Under the pieces are notes generated by a model. It worked only from the letters and a program-made list of their open reading frames with translations. It was not told the DNA's origin and searched no databases. The position numbers were made by a program, and so were the translations under genes. Shown here in pieces: positions 25,603-33,928 of a stretch of DNA of 64,000 nucleotides. Source of the DNA: Stenotrophomonas panacihumi (GTDB lineage Bacteria; Pseudomonadota; Gammaproteobacteria; Xanthomonadales; Xanthomonadaceae); NCBI RefSeq assembly GCF_001431645.1, contig NZ_LLXU01000060.1, positions 1 through 64,000 on the forward strand. Reading direction: 5' to 3'. Position 1 is the stretch's first letter. Each line of letters starts with the position of its first letter.

Positions 25603-26904
25603 ATGACGACGAGTGCCCTGAACGCCTCCGACCCGCGCCGCGCCGAACTGCGGCGCATGCGTGCCCTCGCCACCGGCCTGCTATTGCTGATGCTGGCCGG
25701 CTTCGTGCTCAGCCACCTGATGGGCCAGCACGGCGCCTGGGCGTGGGTGGCGGCCTTCTGCGAGGCAGCCACGGTCGGCGCGCTGGCGGACTGGTTCGCG
25801 GTGGTGGCGTTGTTTCGCCGGCCGCTGGGCCTGCCGATCCCGCACACCGCCATCCTGCCGCGCGGCAAGGACCGCCTCGCCGATGGCCTGGCGGTGTTCG
25901 TGCGCGACCACTTCCTCGCGCCTGACGCGCTGTTGGAGAAAATGCGCACATTCGACCCGGCCACGCGCCTGGCGCAGTGGCTGGCGCAACCGACGCAGGC
26001 GCGCATGCTGGCCGACATGGGGCGTGGCTGGCTGCTGCAGGCGCTGGACCTGCTCGACGAGCAGGCGGTGCGGCGCGCGATCCAGCGCTTCGTGGTCGAA
26101 CGCCTGCGGCAGTGGAACGCGGCGGCCACGGCCGGCGACGTGCTCGGCCTGCTCACCGCCGACGGCCGCCACCAGCAGCTGCTCGACGAAGCGCTGCAGC
26201 GGCTGGGCCGTTGGCTGGACAACGAGGCGGTGAAGGCGCGCGTGTCGCAGTTGATCGTGCGCTATGCGCGGCGCGAGTGGCCCAAGCTGATGGACACGGT
26301 GGACTGGGTGAAGCCGGTGGAGGAGATCGGCGACAGTCTCGCCGAGCGCCTGGCCCGCGCCGCGCTGGAAGAGCTGCAGGAAGTGCTGACCACGCCGCAA
26401 CACCCGCTGCGCCAGGATTACGAGCGCTGGCTGCAGGCCTACGTGGTGCGGCTGCGCGAAGACCCGCAACTCGCTGCGCGAGTGGAGGAGCTCAAGCAGC
26501 AGGCCATCGACCACCCTGCCCTGCAGGACTACATCCAGGGGCTATGGGCGCGCATCCACGCCGCGCTGCGGCAGGACCTGGAGCGCGCGGATTCGGGCAT
26601 CGCGCGTCACCTGGAGCAGTCGCTGCAGGGCTTGGCGCAGGCCTTGGCGCGCGACCCGGCGCTGCGCGAGGCGCTCAACACGCACATGCTCGACGCGGCC
26701 GAGCGCCTGACCACCCGCCTGCGCAGCTCGGTCACCGAGCACATCGCCTCGACGATGAAGGGCTGGGACGAACGCCACCTGGTGGACCAGCTGGAGCTGA
26801 GCGTGGGCCGCGACCTGCAGTACATCCGTTTCAACGGCACGCTGGTGGGCGGGTTGATCGGGTTGCTGCTGCATGCGTTGTCGGTGGGGTTGCCTGCCGC
26901 CTAG
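25603..26904 (+). CDS. DUF445 family membrane protein
   Basis: A 433-residue protein with one or two membrane helices at the N terminus (about 24-47) and one near the C terminus (about 410-428), enclosing a long helical region rich in Leu, Arg and Glu. The FCEAATVGALADWFAVVALFRRP block at about 50-72 is the DUF445 signature. The family is widespread but uncharacterised; a membrane-tethered role in the periplasm or cytosol is open. Its stop overlaps the convergent regulator gene by 4 bp. Confidence 0.85.
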   Translation: MTTSALNASDPRRAELRRMRALATGLLLLMLAGFVLSHLMGQHGAWAWVAAFCEAATVGALADWFAVVALFRRPLGLPIPHTAILPRGKDRLADGLAVFVRDHFLAPDALLEKMRTFDPATRLAQWLAQPTQARMLADMGRGWLLQALDLLDEQAVRRAIQRFVVERLRQWNAAATAGDVLGLLTADGRHQQLLDEALQRLGRWLDNEAVKARVSQLIVRYARREWPKLMDTVDWVKPVEEIGDSLAERLARAALEELQEVLTTPQHPLRQDYERWLQAYVVRLREDPQLAARVEELKQQAIDHPALQDYIQGLWARIHAALRQDLERADSGIARHLEQSLQGLAQALARDPALREALNTHMLDAAERLTTRLRSSVTEHIASTMKGWDERHLVDQLELSVGRDLQYIRFNGTLVGGLIGLLLHALSVGLPAA

Positions 26905-27629
26905 CGGCGGATCCGGGTGAACTCCGAATATTCCCAATGGCGGATTGCCATGACCGCGCTGCAGCCATCGCGCGCGTCCAGCGGCAAGGTGGCGTCCTTG
27001 CGCGCCAGGACGTCGAACTCGCGGGCCAACCGCTGCAGCTCGCCCGCCATGTAGCGCATGGAACCGTGGGAGAGCATGCCGGCCATGAAGTGGAAGCCAT
27101 CCACGGGGCGGTCGAAGGGCGCGGCGAAGAATTCAGGCAGGATGCGCGAGATGAAGTAGCGGTGCACCGGGCCGTCCTTGCGCCATGAAAAATTGCGCGC
27201 GGTGAGCTTTCGCATACGATCCGGCGGGCGGTAATCGATCAGTTTCATGGCATCGAGCCGCAGGAGCAGCGAGACCAGCGCGTTCTCGTCGAACCGGAAC
27301 GCCGCGAGGATCTCGTCGAACTTCCAATCGTTGAGCACCAGGTAGGTCACCAGCAGCAGGGGCGTATCGGCGATGAGCTCGGCTTCCTGGCGGTCGTCGA
27401 GCTCCTTCAGCAGGCCGCTCCCCTGCTCGCCACGCACCAGGTCGTCCAGGCCGATGCCCAGCACCTCGCAGATCCGATCCAGGCGGTCCAGGGAGAAGTT
27501 GCCCCGGCTCAAGTCGCGTTTGACGGTCGGCTCACTTACCCCCAGGGCCATCGCCAGGTCGCGGTAGGTGACGCCCTGCAGCCGAAGCTGTTCACGGATC
27601 GCACCGAGGATCAGCTTGGAGCCGGACAT
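26901..27629 (-). CDS. XRE-type regulator, probable controller of the adjacent six-gene operon
   Basis: A 242-residue protein with a Cro/CI-type helix-turn-helix at about 18-60 (YRDLAMALGVSEPTVKRDLS) and a ~180-residue C-terminal part that I do not recognise. The latter may sense a ligand. It is divergent from the KAS III gene, and a 23-bp palindrome lies between them. The start at 27629 was chosen because the HTH follows at the normal distance; the upstream extension of the frame is spurious. It overlaps the DUF445 stop by 4 bp at its 3' end. Confidence 0.82.
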   Translation of the reverse strand: MSGSKLILGAIREQLRLQGVTYRDLAMALGVSEPTVKRDLSRGNFSLDRLDRICEVLGIGLDDLVRGEQGSGLLKELDDRQEAELIADTPLLLVTYLVLNDWKFDEILAAFRFDENALVSLLLRLDAMKLIDYRPPDRMRKLTARNFSWRKDGPVHRYFISRILPEFFAAPFDRPVDGFHFMAGMLSHGSMRYMAGELQRLAREFDVLARKDATLPLDARDGCSAVMAIRHWEYSEFTRIRR

Positions 27630-27657
27630 GGCAACCCATGGGTGTCGGGAGGCCCGA

Positions 27658-27680
27658 ACGGTATCACCATTTGATACCGT
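27658..27680. promoter_or_regulatory. Palindromic operator in the divergent promoter of the biosynthetic operon
   Basis: ACGGTATCA (27658-27666) and TGATACCGT (27672-27680) are perfect inverted repeats around the spacer CCATT. The palindrome lies 28 bp before the regulator start and 95 bp before the operon start. It is the natural operator for the adjacent XRE-type protein, controlling both directions. Confidence 0.75.
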
Positions 27681-27775
27681 ATCGAACGCCGGCTGCGGTC
27701 CGCGCAGCGAAGGCTTGTCCTGCGCGACGACGCTGCGCAGGCTCACAGCCACCCCGCCACAGGACCCGGCGAAAC

Positions 27776-28795
27776 ATGCAATCGGCAACCCGTTCCGTTC
27801 CCCTCCCGTTGCGCATTCTCGGCACCGGTGAGTACCGTCCCTCGCGGCGCATCGAATCGACGCAGTTCGACCAGCGCTGGGGTAAACCCGAAGGCTGGAC
27901 GCGCCGGCACGTAGGCATCGACCACCGCTGCTTCGCCGGCCCCGACGAGACCGCCTCACGCATGGCCGCGGCGGCCGCGCGCGATGCGCTGGCCCGGGCC
28001 GGCGTGGCGGCGGACGAGCTCGATGCCGTGGTCAGCGTAGCCGGCGTCATGGAACAGGCCATCCCTTGTACCGCCGTGCTCGTGCACCGCGAACTCGGCC
28101 TGGCCGGCAGTGGCATCCCCGCGTTCGACGTCAACGCGACCTGCCTGGGCTTCCTGGTCGCGCTGGATCTGGTCGCTGCCGCCATGGCGGCGGGCCGCTA
28201 TCGCCGCGTGCTGCTGGTCGCGGGCGAAATCGCCTCGGCCGGGCTGGACGGTTCCGACGAGGACACCGCCGCACTGTTCGGCGACGGCGGCGCGGCCGTA
28301 GTACTCGAAGCCGCCGCACCCGGCGACGACTCGGCCCTTCTGGCTACCCACATGGAGACCTTCAGCGAGGGCGCCGAGTTCTGCCGGGTGCGGGCGGGCG
28401 GAACACGACTGCGCGTGGCCGATGACCCTGCCGCCTTCCTGGCTGCCAGCCGCTTCGAGATGTCCGGCCGGGCCACCTATCGGCTGGCCGCACAAAAGCT
28501 GCCGGGCTTCATGCGAGGGCTGTTCCAGCGCGCCGGCGTCAGTGTCGGCGACCTCGCCTGCATGATCCCGCACCAGGCCAGCGTCAAGGCGCTCGACCAC
28601 CTCCAGCGCGCATTGCGCCTGCCATCAGGCACGCTGGTACGCATCCTGGAGACCAACGGCAACCAGATGGCCGCCTCGATTCCCCTCGCGCTGCATCACG
28701 CCATCGAGACAGGCAGGCTTCGCCGCGGCGACCTGTTCGCGATGGTGGGCTCCGGCGCGGGGCTGTCATTTGCCGGCGCGGTGCTGCGTTACTGA
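27776..28795 (+). CDS. Ketoacyl-ACP synthase III-like thiolase-fold enzyme
   Basis: A 339-residue FabH/OleA-type condensing enzyme. The triad is intact: Cys123 in NATCLGF, His266 in IPHQAS and Asn296 in NGNQMAAS. It should form a carbon-carbon bond or transfer an acyl group from a thioester. It is distinct from a housekeeping FabH: it is not in a fab cluster, and the next gene is an OleD-like reductase. It is the first gene of a tightly coupled six-gene operon (its stop overlaps the next start). The acyl donor and acceptor cannot be deduced from the sequence. Confidence 0.85.
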   Translation: MQSATRSVPLPLRILGTGEYRPSRRIESTQFDQRWGKPEGWTRRHVGIDHRCFAGPDETASRMAAAAARDALARAGVAADELDAVVSVAGVMEQAIPCTAVLVHRELGLAGSGIPAFDVNATCLGFLVALDLVAAAMAAGRYRRVLLVAGEIASAGLDGSDEDTAALFGDGGAAVVLEAAAPGDDSALLATHMETFSEGAEFCRVRAGGTRLRVADDPAAFLAASRFEMSGRATYRLAAQKLPGFMRGLFQRAGVSVGDLACMIPHQASVKALDHLQRALRLPSGTLVRILETNGNQMAASIPLALHHAIETGRLRRGDLFAMVGSGAGLSFAGAVLRY

Positions 28796-29787
28796 TGGCG
28801 CGCATCCTGGTGACCGGGGCTTCCGGGTTCGTCGGTGCGCATGTGGCGCGACGCCTTGCCGCCGAGGGACATGACGTGCGCGCGACCGGGCGCGATGCCG
28901 GGCGGTTGCAAGCCCTGGGCAACGCCATGGACACGCAAGTCGCCGATCTGGCGCACGACGACCTGCGTGCGTTGCTTGTCGATCGCGACGTGGTAGTGCA
29001 TTGCGCCGCGCTGTCCGCCCCATGGGGACGCCCGGAAGATTTCCATCGTGCCAACGTCGAGGCGACCACCCGCCTGCTGGCGATTGCGCGCGCCGGTGGG
29101 CTGCGCCGCTTCATCCACCTCGGCTCGCCCAGCATCTACTTCCGTTTCCGCGACCAGCTCGACCTGGGCGAGACATTCTCGCCACCGCATCGATGGATCA
29201 CCGCCTACGCGCAGAGCAAGTGGCTGTCGGAGGAGCGCGTGCGCGAAGCCGCCGCCAACGGTTTGCCTGCGTTGGTGCTGCGGCCTCGCGCGGTCTATGG
29301 CGAGGGCGACCGCGCGATCCTGCCGCGCCTGTTGGCGGTCGCCTCGCGCGGGTGGTTTCCGCTGGTGAACCAGGGGCGTGCACTCATCGACGTGACCCAT
29401 ATCGACAATCTGGTCGGGCTCATCGCGCAGTGCATCGATGCCGACGTCCCCGGCGACGGCCGGGCCTACAACGTCAGCGATGGCGCGCCCGTCCGCGTGC
29501 GTGATCTGCTGGAGATGCTGTTCCAGGCACTGGAGAGGGATGTCCGCCTGGTCCCGCTGCCTCGTGCGCCGATGCTGGCGCTGGCCGGTTTGGCCGAATG
29601 GCGCGCACGGCTCACCCCCGGTTGCCCGGAGCCTCGCCTGAGCCGCTATGGACTGGGCGTGATCGGCTACTCGCAGACGCTGGACATCGGCCGCGCGCGC
29701 CGCGAACTGCACTACCAGCCCCAAGGCGACCTGCGTGCAGGGCTGGAGCGTTATGCACGATGGTGGCGTACCCATGACCTTGCTTGA
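28795..29787 (+). CDS. NAD(P)-dependent epimerase/3-beta-HSD-type reductase (OleD-like)
   Basis: A 330-residue extended short-chain dehydrogenase. The Rossmann glycine motif is VTGASGFVGAH, the catalytic Ser/Tyr/Lys are in HLGSPS and YAQSKW. The overall order resembles OleD, the reductase that follows OleA in long-chain olefin synthesis. It would reduce the ketone of the condensed product. It overlaps the KAS III stop by one base and the MBL gene by 14 bp. OleB and OleC homologues are absent, so a different product is expected. Confidence 0.83.
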   Translation: MARILVTGASGFVGAHVARRLAAEGHDVRATGRDAGRLQALGNAMDTQVADLAHDDLRALLVDRDVVVHCAALSAPWGRPEDFHRANVEATTRLLAIARAGGLRRFIHLGSPSIYFRFRDQLDLGETFSPPHRWITAYAQSKWLSEERVREAAANGLPALVLRPRAVYGEGDRAILPRLLAVASRGWFPLVNQGRALIDVTHIDNLVGLIAQCIDADVPGDGRAYNVSDGAPVRVRDLLEMLFQALERDVRLVPLPRAPMLALAGLAEWRARLTPGCPEPRLSRYGLGVIGYSQTLDIGRARRELHYQPQGDLRAGLERYARWWRTHDLA

Positions 29788-30613
29788 TTGGCGCCTTTAC
29801 GAAGCCGGCCATTGCCGCCACCCCGAGCTGGCCACGCGGCGCGGGGGTTCACTGCGTACTTGCACGTTCCCCGCGCTGGTATCGCTGCTGCGGCATCCGC
29901 GCCATGGCTGGATCCTCTTTGATACCGGCTACTCCGCGCATTTCCTGCGCGCCACGCGGGCTTTCCCGGAACGCCTGTACCGGATGGTGACCCCGGTCCA
30001 CCTCCAGGAAGGCGAATCCCTGGTCGCCCAGCTCGCACGCGACGGCATTGGCCCTCGCGACATCGCCTGGGTCGTGGTCTCGCACCTGCATGGCGACCAT
30101 ATCGGCGGCCTGGCCGACTTCCCCCACGCGCGCATCGCCTGCGCACGCGAGGCCTGGGATGACCTGCATGCGCGGCCACGCCTGGACGCGTTGCGGCTCG
30201 GCCTGCTGCCTGGCCTGGTGGCGGGCGTCGCCCCTCGCTCGTTGCAATGGTTCGAAGACCTGCCGGCGGGGAGCCCCCCTGCCCCGCTCCAGGGCTTCGG
30301 TCGAAGCTTCGATCTGTTTGGTGATGGCAGCCTGTTGCTCGTTCCACTGCCTGGGCATGCGGCCGGCCACTACGGCGCGCTGTTCGAGGCGGCCGGTGGC
30401 CCGGTGTTCCTGGTCGCCGATGCGAGCTGGTCAAGCCAGGCCATCCGCGACAACGTCCCGCCGCCTGCCGTCGTCACGGGTTGGCTGGGTGACACGGCCG
30501 CCTGGCGCGACACGCTGGCGCGGCTTCATGCCCTGCACCATGCGTGGCCTGCCCTGCGGCTCGTCCCGTCGCATTGCCACGAATGGCGTCCGCAACGCGA
30601 GGCGGCGCCGTGA
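29774..30613 (+). CDS. MBL-fold metallo-hydrolase
   Basis: A 279-residue metallo-beta-lactamase-fold protein with the zinc motif HLHGDH (His104, His106, Asp108, His109) and further ligands in GHAAGHY and the aspartate of VADASW. It resembles AHL-lactonase-like hydrolases. In this operon it more likely opens a lactone or hydrolyses a thioester/ester intermediate. The start at 29774 overlaps the SDR by 14 bp. The next gene starts within its stop. Confidence 0.8.
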   Translation: MTLLDWRLYEAGHCRHPELATRRGGSLRTCTFPALVSLLRHPRHGWILFDTGYSAHFLRATRAFPERLYRMVTPVHLQEGESLVAQLARDGIGPRDIAWVVVSHLHGDHIGGLADFPHARIACAREAWDDLHARPRLDALRLGLLPGLVAGVAPRSLQWFEDLPAGSPPAPLQGFGRSFDLFGDGSLLLVPLPGHAAGHYGALFEAAGGPVFLVADASWSSQAIRDNVPPPAVVTGWLGDTAAWRDTLARLHALHHAWPALRLVPSHCHEWRPQREAAP

Positions 30614-31770
30614 GACGGGTGCTGATCCTGGGGGGCCGCGCGCCAGTGGCGTTGGACCACGCGCGGCGCTTCCACGCCCAAGGTTGGCAGGTACATGTCG
30701 CAGACAGCGTGCCTTGCCGGCTCTCCACCTGGTCGTCTTCGGTCCATGCGGGTCATTCCATTGCGCCACCGCGCTGGGCGCCGCGCCAATTCGTGGATGA
30801 CCTCGCGCGCATCGTCCGCTCGCAACGCATCGACCTGCTGCTGCCTACCTGCGAGGAGGCACTCCACCTGTCACGTCACCGCCCTGCGCTTCCCCGTGAA
30901 TTGCGGGTGGCGGTGGACTACTTCGATCTTCTTTCCGCGCTGCACAGCAAATGGGCCTTCCTGGCGCTGGCGCGCGAGCACGGCATGCCGGTGCCGGAAA
31001 GCGCCCGCGTGGGCAGCCTCGATGCGGCGCGCGAATGGGCAGGCGGAGCCGCGGTAGTGCTCAAGCCGGAATTCTCCCGTTTCGGCGTGCATGTCCGGCT
31101 GTTTCCGGACGGCATTCCGGCGAACGCGGCGCCGCTGCGGGCGTTGGGTCACTGGGTCGTGCAGTCCCTGCAACGCGGCGATGAACTGTGCTCGTATGCG
31201 ATCGCCCACCGCGGGCAGGTGCTCGCGCATGCGGCGTACCGCCCCCGCTACCGGCTCGGGCGCAGCGCCAGCTACTACTTCGAGCCGGTGGCGTTTCCTG
31301 CCGGCATGCAGGAGGCGGTGGCATCGCTGGTCCGCGGCATCGGCTACACAGGGCAGCTCTCGCTCGACTGGATCGTCGGCCGTGATGGCGTGGCGCGGGC
31401 GCTGGAGTGCAATCCGCGCGCGACCAGTGGCCTGCACCTTTTCTCGCGCGAGGCGGCGCTGCCGGACGCGTTGCTGGGCGAAACGGTCGCGCGCCAGATG
31501 CCCGCCACAACCCCACGCATGATCGCGCCCGTGATGCTGGGCCCCGGCTTGCTCCATGCGCGACGCCATGGGGCAATCGCGCAGTGGCGTGCTGACTGGC
31601 AGCGTGCCACGGACGTCATCACTGCTCCGGGTGACCGCGCTCCGGCGTTGGGAGCGCTCGCCGATCTGGCGGCCTATGCCGGCCTGGCCGTGCGCGATCG
31701 CTGCAGCCTGCGCCAAGCCTCCACGCACGACATTGAATGGGATGGCGAGCCACTGGAGCAAGTGCGGTGA
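30610..31770 (+). CDS. ATP-grasp domain ligase
   Basis: A 386-residue protein with a pre-ATP-grasp Rossmann-like part (VLILGGRAPVALDHARRF) and an ATP-grasp core. Lys in ALHSKWAF and VVLKPEFS should contact ATP; the EcNPRAT motif near residue 275 is the Mg/ATP site. Enzymes of this kind join a carboxylate to an amine or other nucleophile through an acyl phosphate. It begins with GTG at 30610 in a 4-bp overlap (GTGA) with the MBL gene. Confidence 0.82.
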   Translation: MRRVLILGGRAPVALDHARRFHAQGWQVHVADSVPCRLSTWSSSVHAGHSIAPPRWAPRQFVDDLARIVRSQRIDLLLPTCEEALHLSRHRPALPRELRVAVDYFDLLSALHSKWAFLALAREHGMPVPESARVGSLDAAREWAGGAAVVLKPEFSRFGVHVRLFPDGIPANAAPLRALGHWVVQSLQRGDELCSYAIAHRGQVLAHAAYRPRYRLGRSASYYFEPVAFPAGMQEAVASLVRGIGYTGQLSLDWIVGRDGVARALECNPRATSGLHLFSREAALPDALLGETVARQMPATTPRMIAPVMLGPGLLHARRHGAIAQWRADWQRATDVITAPGDRAPALGALADLAAYAGLAVRDRCSLRQASTHDIEWDGEPLEQVR

Positions 31771-32867
31771 GCGACCACGACCGATTCGCAGCGCAAGCCC
31801 GCGCCTTCCAGGCGATCCACGAACGGCGACCCGTTTCCTCGTTGATTCCCAACCTCCACGCCCGCGTGGAGCGGATCGAGACGACCGCCGGCCCGTTGCC
31901 CGTGACCGTGCACGACAGCCACGCTGGCGATGCATGGGTATGTTCCCCCCGCAGCACCTATGCCGACTGCGCAGCGGAAGAAGCCGCGCGTTACCTGCCC
32001 CGTGCGCTCTCGCCCCTCGCCGCCAGCCTCTCCCCCCTGGGCGGACTGTTGTGCGAGGCGACGCGCCTGGACCAGGCCGTCACGGTGAACAACTGGCTGC
32101 TCTCCACGAACCTGTATCCCTCCGTGGCCGGCATCGACATATCGGCGATCATCCACGAAGCCGTGCAGCGTTGGCCGCGCCATGCGGTGTGGTTTCGCTC
32201 TCTCAACGCACAGGACAACACGGACTGGCTACACGCCCTGCAGCGGGCCGGCTGCCAGTTGGTCGTCAGCCGGCAGGTATGGCTTTACGACGATCTGGCC
32301 CAAGGTACACGGCGACATGCGGACCTCAAGCGAGACCTCGGCCTGCTTGCGCGCACGCCACTGGCGTACTGCGACGATACCGGCATCACCGAGGCGGATT
32401 ACGCGCGCATCGCCGAGCTGTACGCACTGCTCTATACCGCGAAGTACTCGCGCTTCAACCCCATGTATGGCGCGGACTTCCTCGCGCGGTGGCATCGCGC
32501 GGACCTGCTGGAATTCCACGGATTTCGCGCCGACGATGGCGTGTTGCAGACGGTGGTCGGATTGTTTAGACAGGGCTGCGTGGCGACGTCGCCAATCGTC
32601 GGCTACGACACCGCGCAACCCCGCGCCCACGGCCTGTACCGGCTGGCGACTGCAAGCGCGTATCGCCGCAGCCTCCAGCAGGGTTGGCGCTTGAACTTCA
32701 GCGCGGGCGCCGCCGGCTTCAAGCGTTTGCGTGGCGGCCGGCCGGCGATTGAATACAGCGCGGTTTATACCCGCCACCTGCCCAGGCGCACGCGCGCCGC
32801 GGTGGCGGCACTCTCGCTGCTCACCCGCCGCCTCGGCGCCCCCCTGTTGAATCACTTCCAGCTATGA
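31767..32867 (+). CDS. GNAT-fold acyltransferase-like protein of unknown specificity
   Basis: A 366-residue protein with GTG start at 31767, again in a GTGA overlap. The C-terminal half (about 200-340) has the feel of a GNAT/FemAB-like acyltransferase: long strands alternating with helices, ending in GWRLNFSAGAAGFKRLRGG, typical of the bottom of such folds. I do not see a canonical acetyl-CoA P-loop (Q/RxxGxG/A). Its likely role is to transfer an acyl group to an amine. The identity is tentative. Confidence 0.6.
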   Translation: MSDHDRFAAQARAFQAIHERRPVSSLIPNLHARVERIETTAGPLPVTVHDSHAGDAWVCSPRSTYADCAAEEAARYLPRALSPLAASLSPLGGLLCEATRLDQAVTVNNWLLSTNLYPSVAGIDISAIIHEAVQRWPRHAVWFRSLNAQDNTDWLHALQRAGCQLVVSRQVWLYDDLAQGTRRHADLKRDLGLLARTPLAYCDDTGITEADYARIAELYALLYTAKYSRFNPMYGADFLARWHRADLLEFHGFRADDGVLQTVVGLFRQGCVATSPIVGYDTAQPRAHGLYRLATASAYRRSLQQGWRLNFSAGAAGFKRLRGGRPAIEYSAVYTRHLPRRTRAAVAALSLLTRRLGAPLLNHFQL

Positions 32868-33877
32868 CCACCTGGCATCCTTCGCTGTACACCCACTGGT
32901 ATGCAGTGGCGCAGGCTTCGTGCGTCAACGCCCAGCCCGTCGCGCTCACCGTGCTCGATACCCATATCGCGCTGGCACGACTGGGTCCGGATCGCTGGAT
33001 GGCCTTGGAGGATCGCTGCCCGCATCGGCATGCACCACTGTCGGCGGGCTGCAGCACGGAAGGACGGCTGGCGTGTCCTTACCACGGCTGGGCCTTCGGC
33101 CCTGATGGCCGCCTGGAACATGTACCTGGCCTGCCCCCGGGCGCGACGCTGCCGGAGGTTCGCGTGCGTGCATTCCCGGTGCAGGAGCGCGATGGCTTCC
33201 TGTGGCTGCGCCCCTCCGCGGAGGGGCTGGAGGCGCCTTCCGAACTGGTGCGCGGCCTGGAAGCCACCACGCGTCGCTTCCAGTGGCAAACGGTGTGGCA
33301 TGCGCACGTCATCGATGCCATGGAGAATTTCCTCGACCCCATGCATACGCACTTCGTCCATGCCGGGCTGGTCCGGCGCGACGCTGGACGGGTCCGGGCG
33401 CGCGCAAGCTTCCAGGGAACGGACGAAGGCTTCACCGTCGACTACGAAGGGCTTCCGGCACAGAGCGGCCTGCTGTACCGCCTGTTCGAGAGCCGCCGCG
33501 TGCGCGAGCGCGCACGCTTCGCCGCGCCTGGCAGCGCGCAGCTCGAGTACGGCTACGCCAACGGCAGCCGCATCCTGATCGACCTCCATTTCACGCCACG
33601 CGATGCCACCTCCACGCAGGTATTCGTCGCCCTGCACGTGGAGGGCCGCTGGGCGCCGGCATGGGCCGTGCGGTTGTTCGCGTGGCCGTTCCTCAAGCGG
33701 GTCAATGACCAGGACGTCCACATGCTGAAGCTGCAAGCCAACAACCTGGCTCGCTTCGGACCCCGCGGAGCTGCTTCGACATCGCTGGACGTGGTGCGCG
33801 CGCCGCTGGAACGCTTCTGGCGCGAAGGCCAGCTTCCGGAGCCGACGGCAACACGCACGGTCGAGATGATGATCTAG
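32864..33877 (+). CDS. Rieske non-heme iron oxygenase (alpha subunit-like)
   Basis: A 337-residue protein with an N-terminal Rieske [2Fe-2S] domain: CPHRH (Cys52, His54) and CPYHGW (Cys71, His74). It is followed by a catalytic domain whose mononuclear iron motif is ENFLDPMHTHFVH. These proteins hydroxylate or desaturate organic substrates with electrons from a reductase, which is not encoded here. The architecture resembles KshA, vanillate and cholesterol-type single-component alphas. It closes the operon and overlaps the GNAT-like gene by 4 bp. Confidence 0.88.
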   Translation: MTTWHPSLYTHWYAVAQASCVNAQPVALTVLDTHIALARLGPDRWMALEDRCPHRHAPLSAGCSTEGRLACPYHGWAFGPDGRLEHVPGLPPGATLPEVRVRAFPVQERDGFLWLRPSAEGLEAPSELVRGLEATTRRFQWQTVWHAHVIDAMENFLDPMHTHFVHAGLVRRDAGRVRARASFQGTDEGFTVDYEGLPAQSGLLYRLFESRRVRERARFAAPGSAQLEYGYANGSRILIDLHFTPRDATSTQVFVALHVEGRWAPAWAVRLFAWPFLKRVNDQDVHMLKLQANNLARFGPRGAASTSLDVVRAPLERFWREGQLPEPTATRTVEMMI

Positions 33878-33928
33878 GCAGGGAGCCTTGCCCCGCCGTC
33901 GCGTTCGTCGGCCGTTACGGGGAAGGCC

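Noticed and set aside
29774..30613. Quorum-quenching AHL lactonase
   Set aside because: The fold and HxHxDH motif are shared by many MBL hydrolases. The operon context fits a biosynthetic hydrolase better, and nothing in the window links it to acyl-homoserine lactones.
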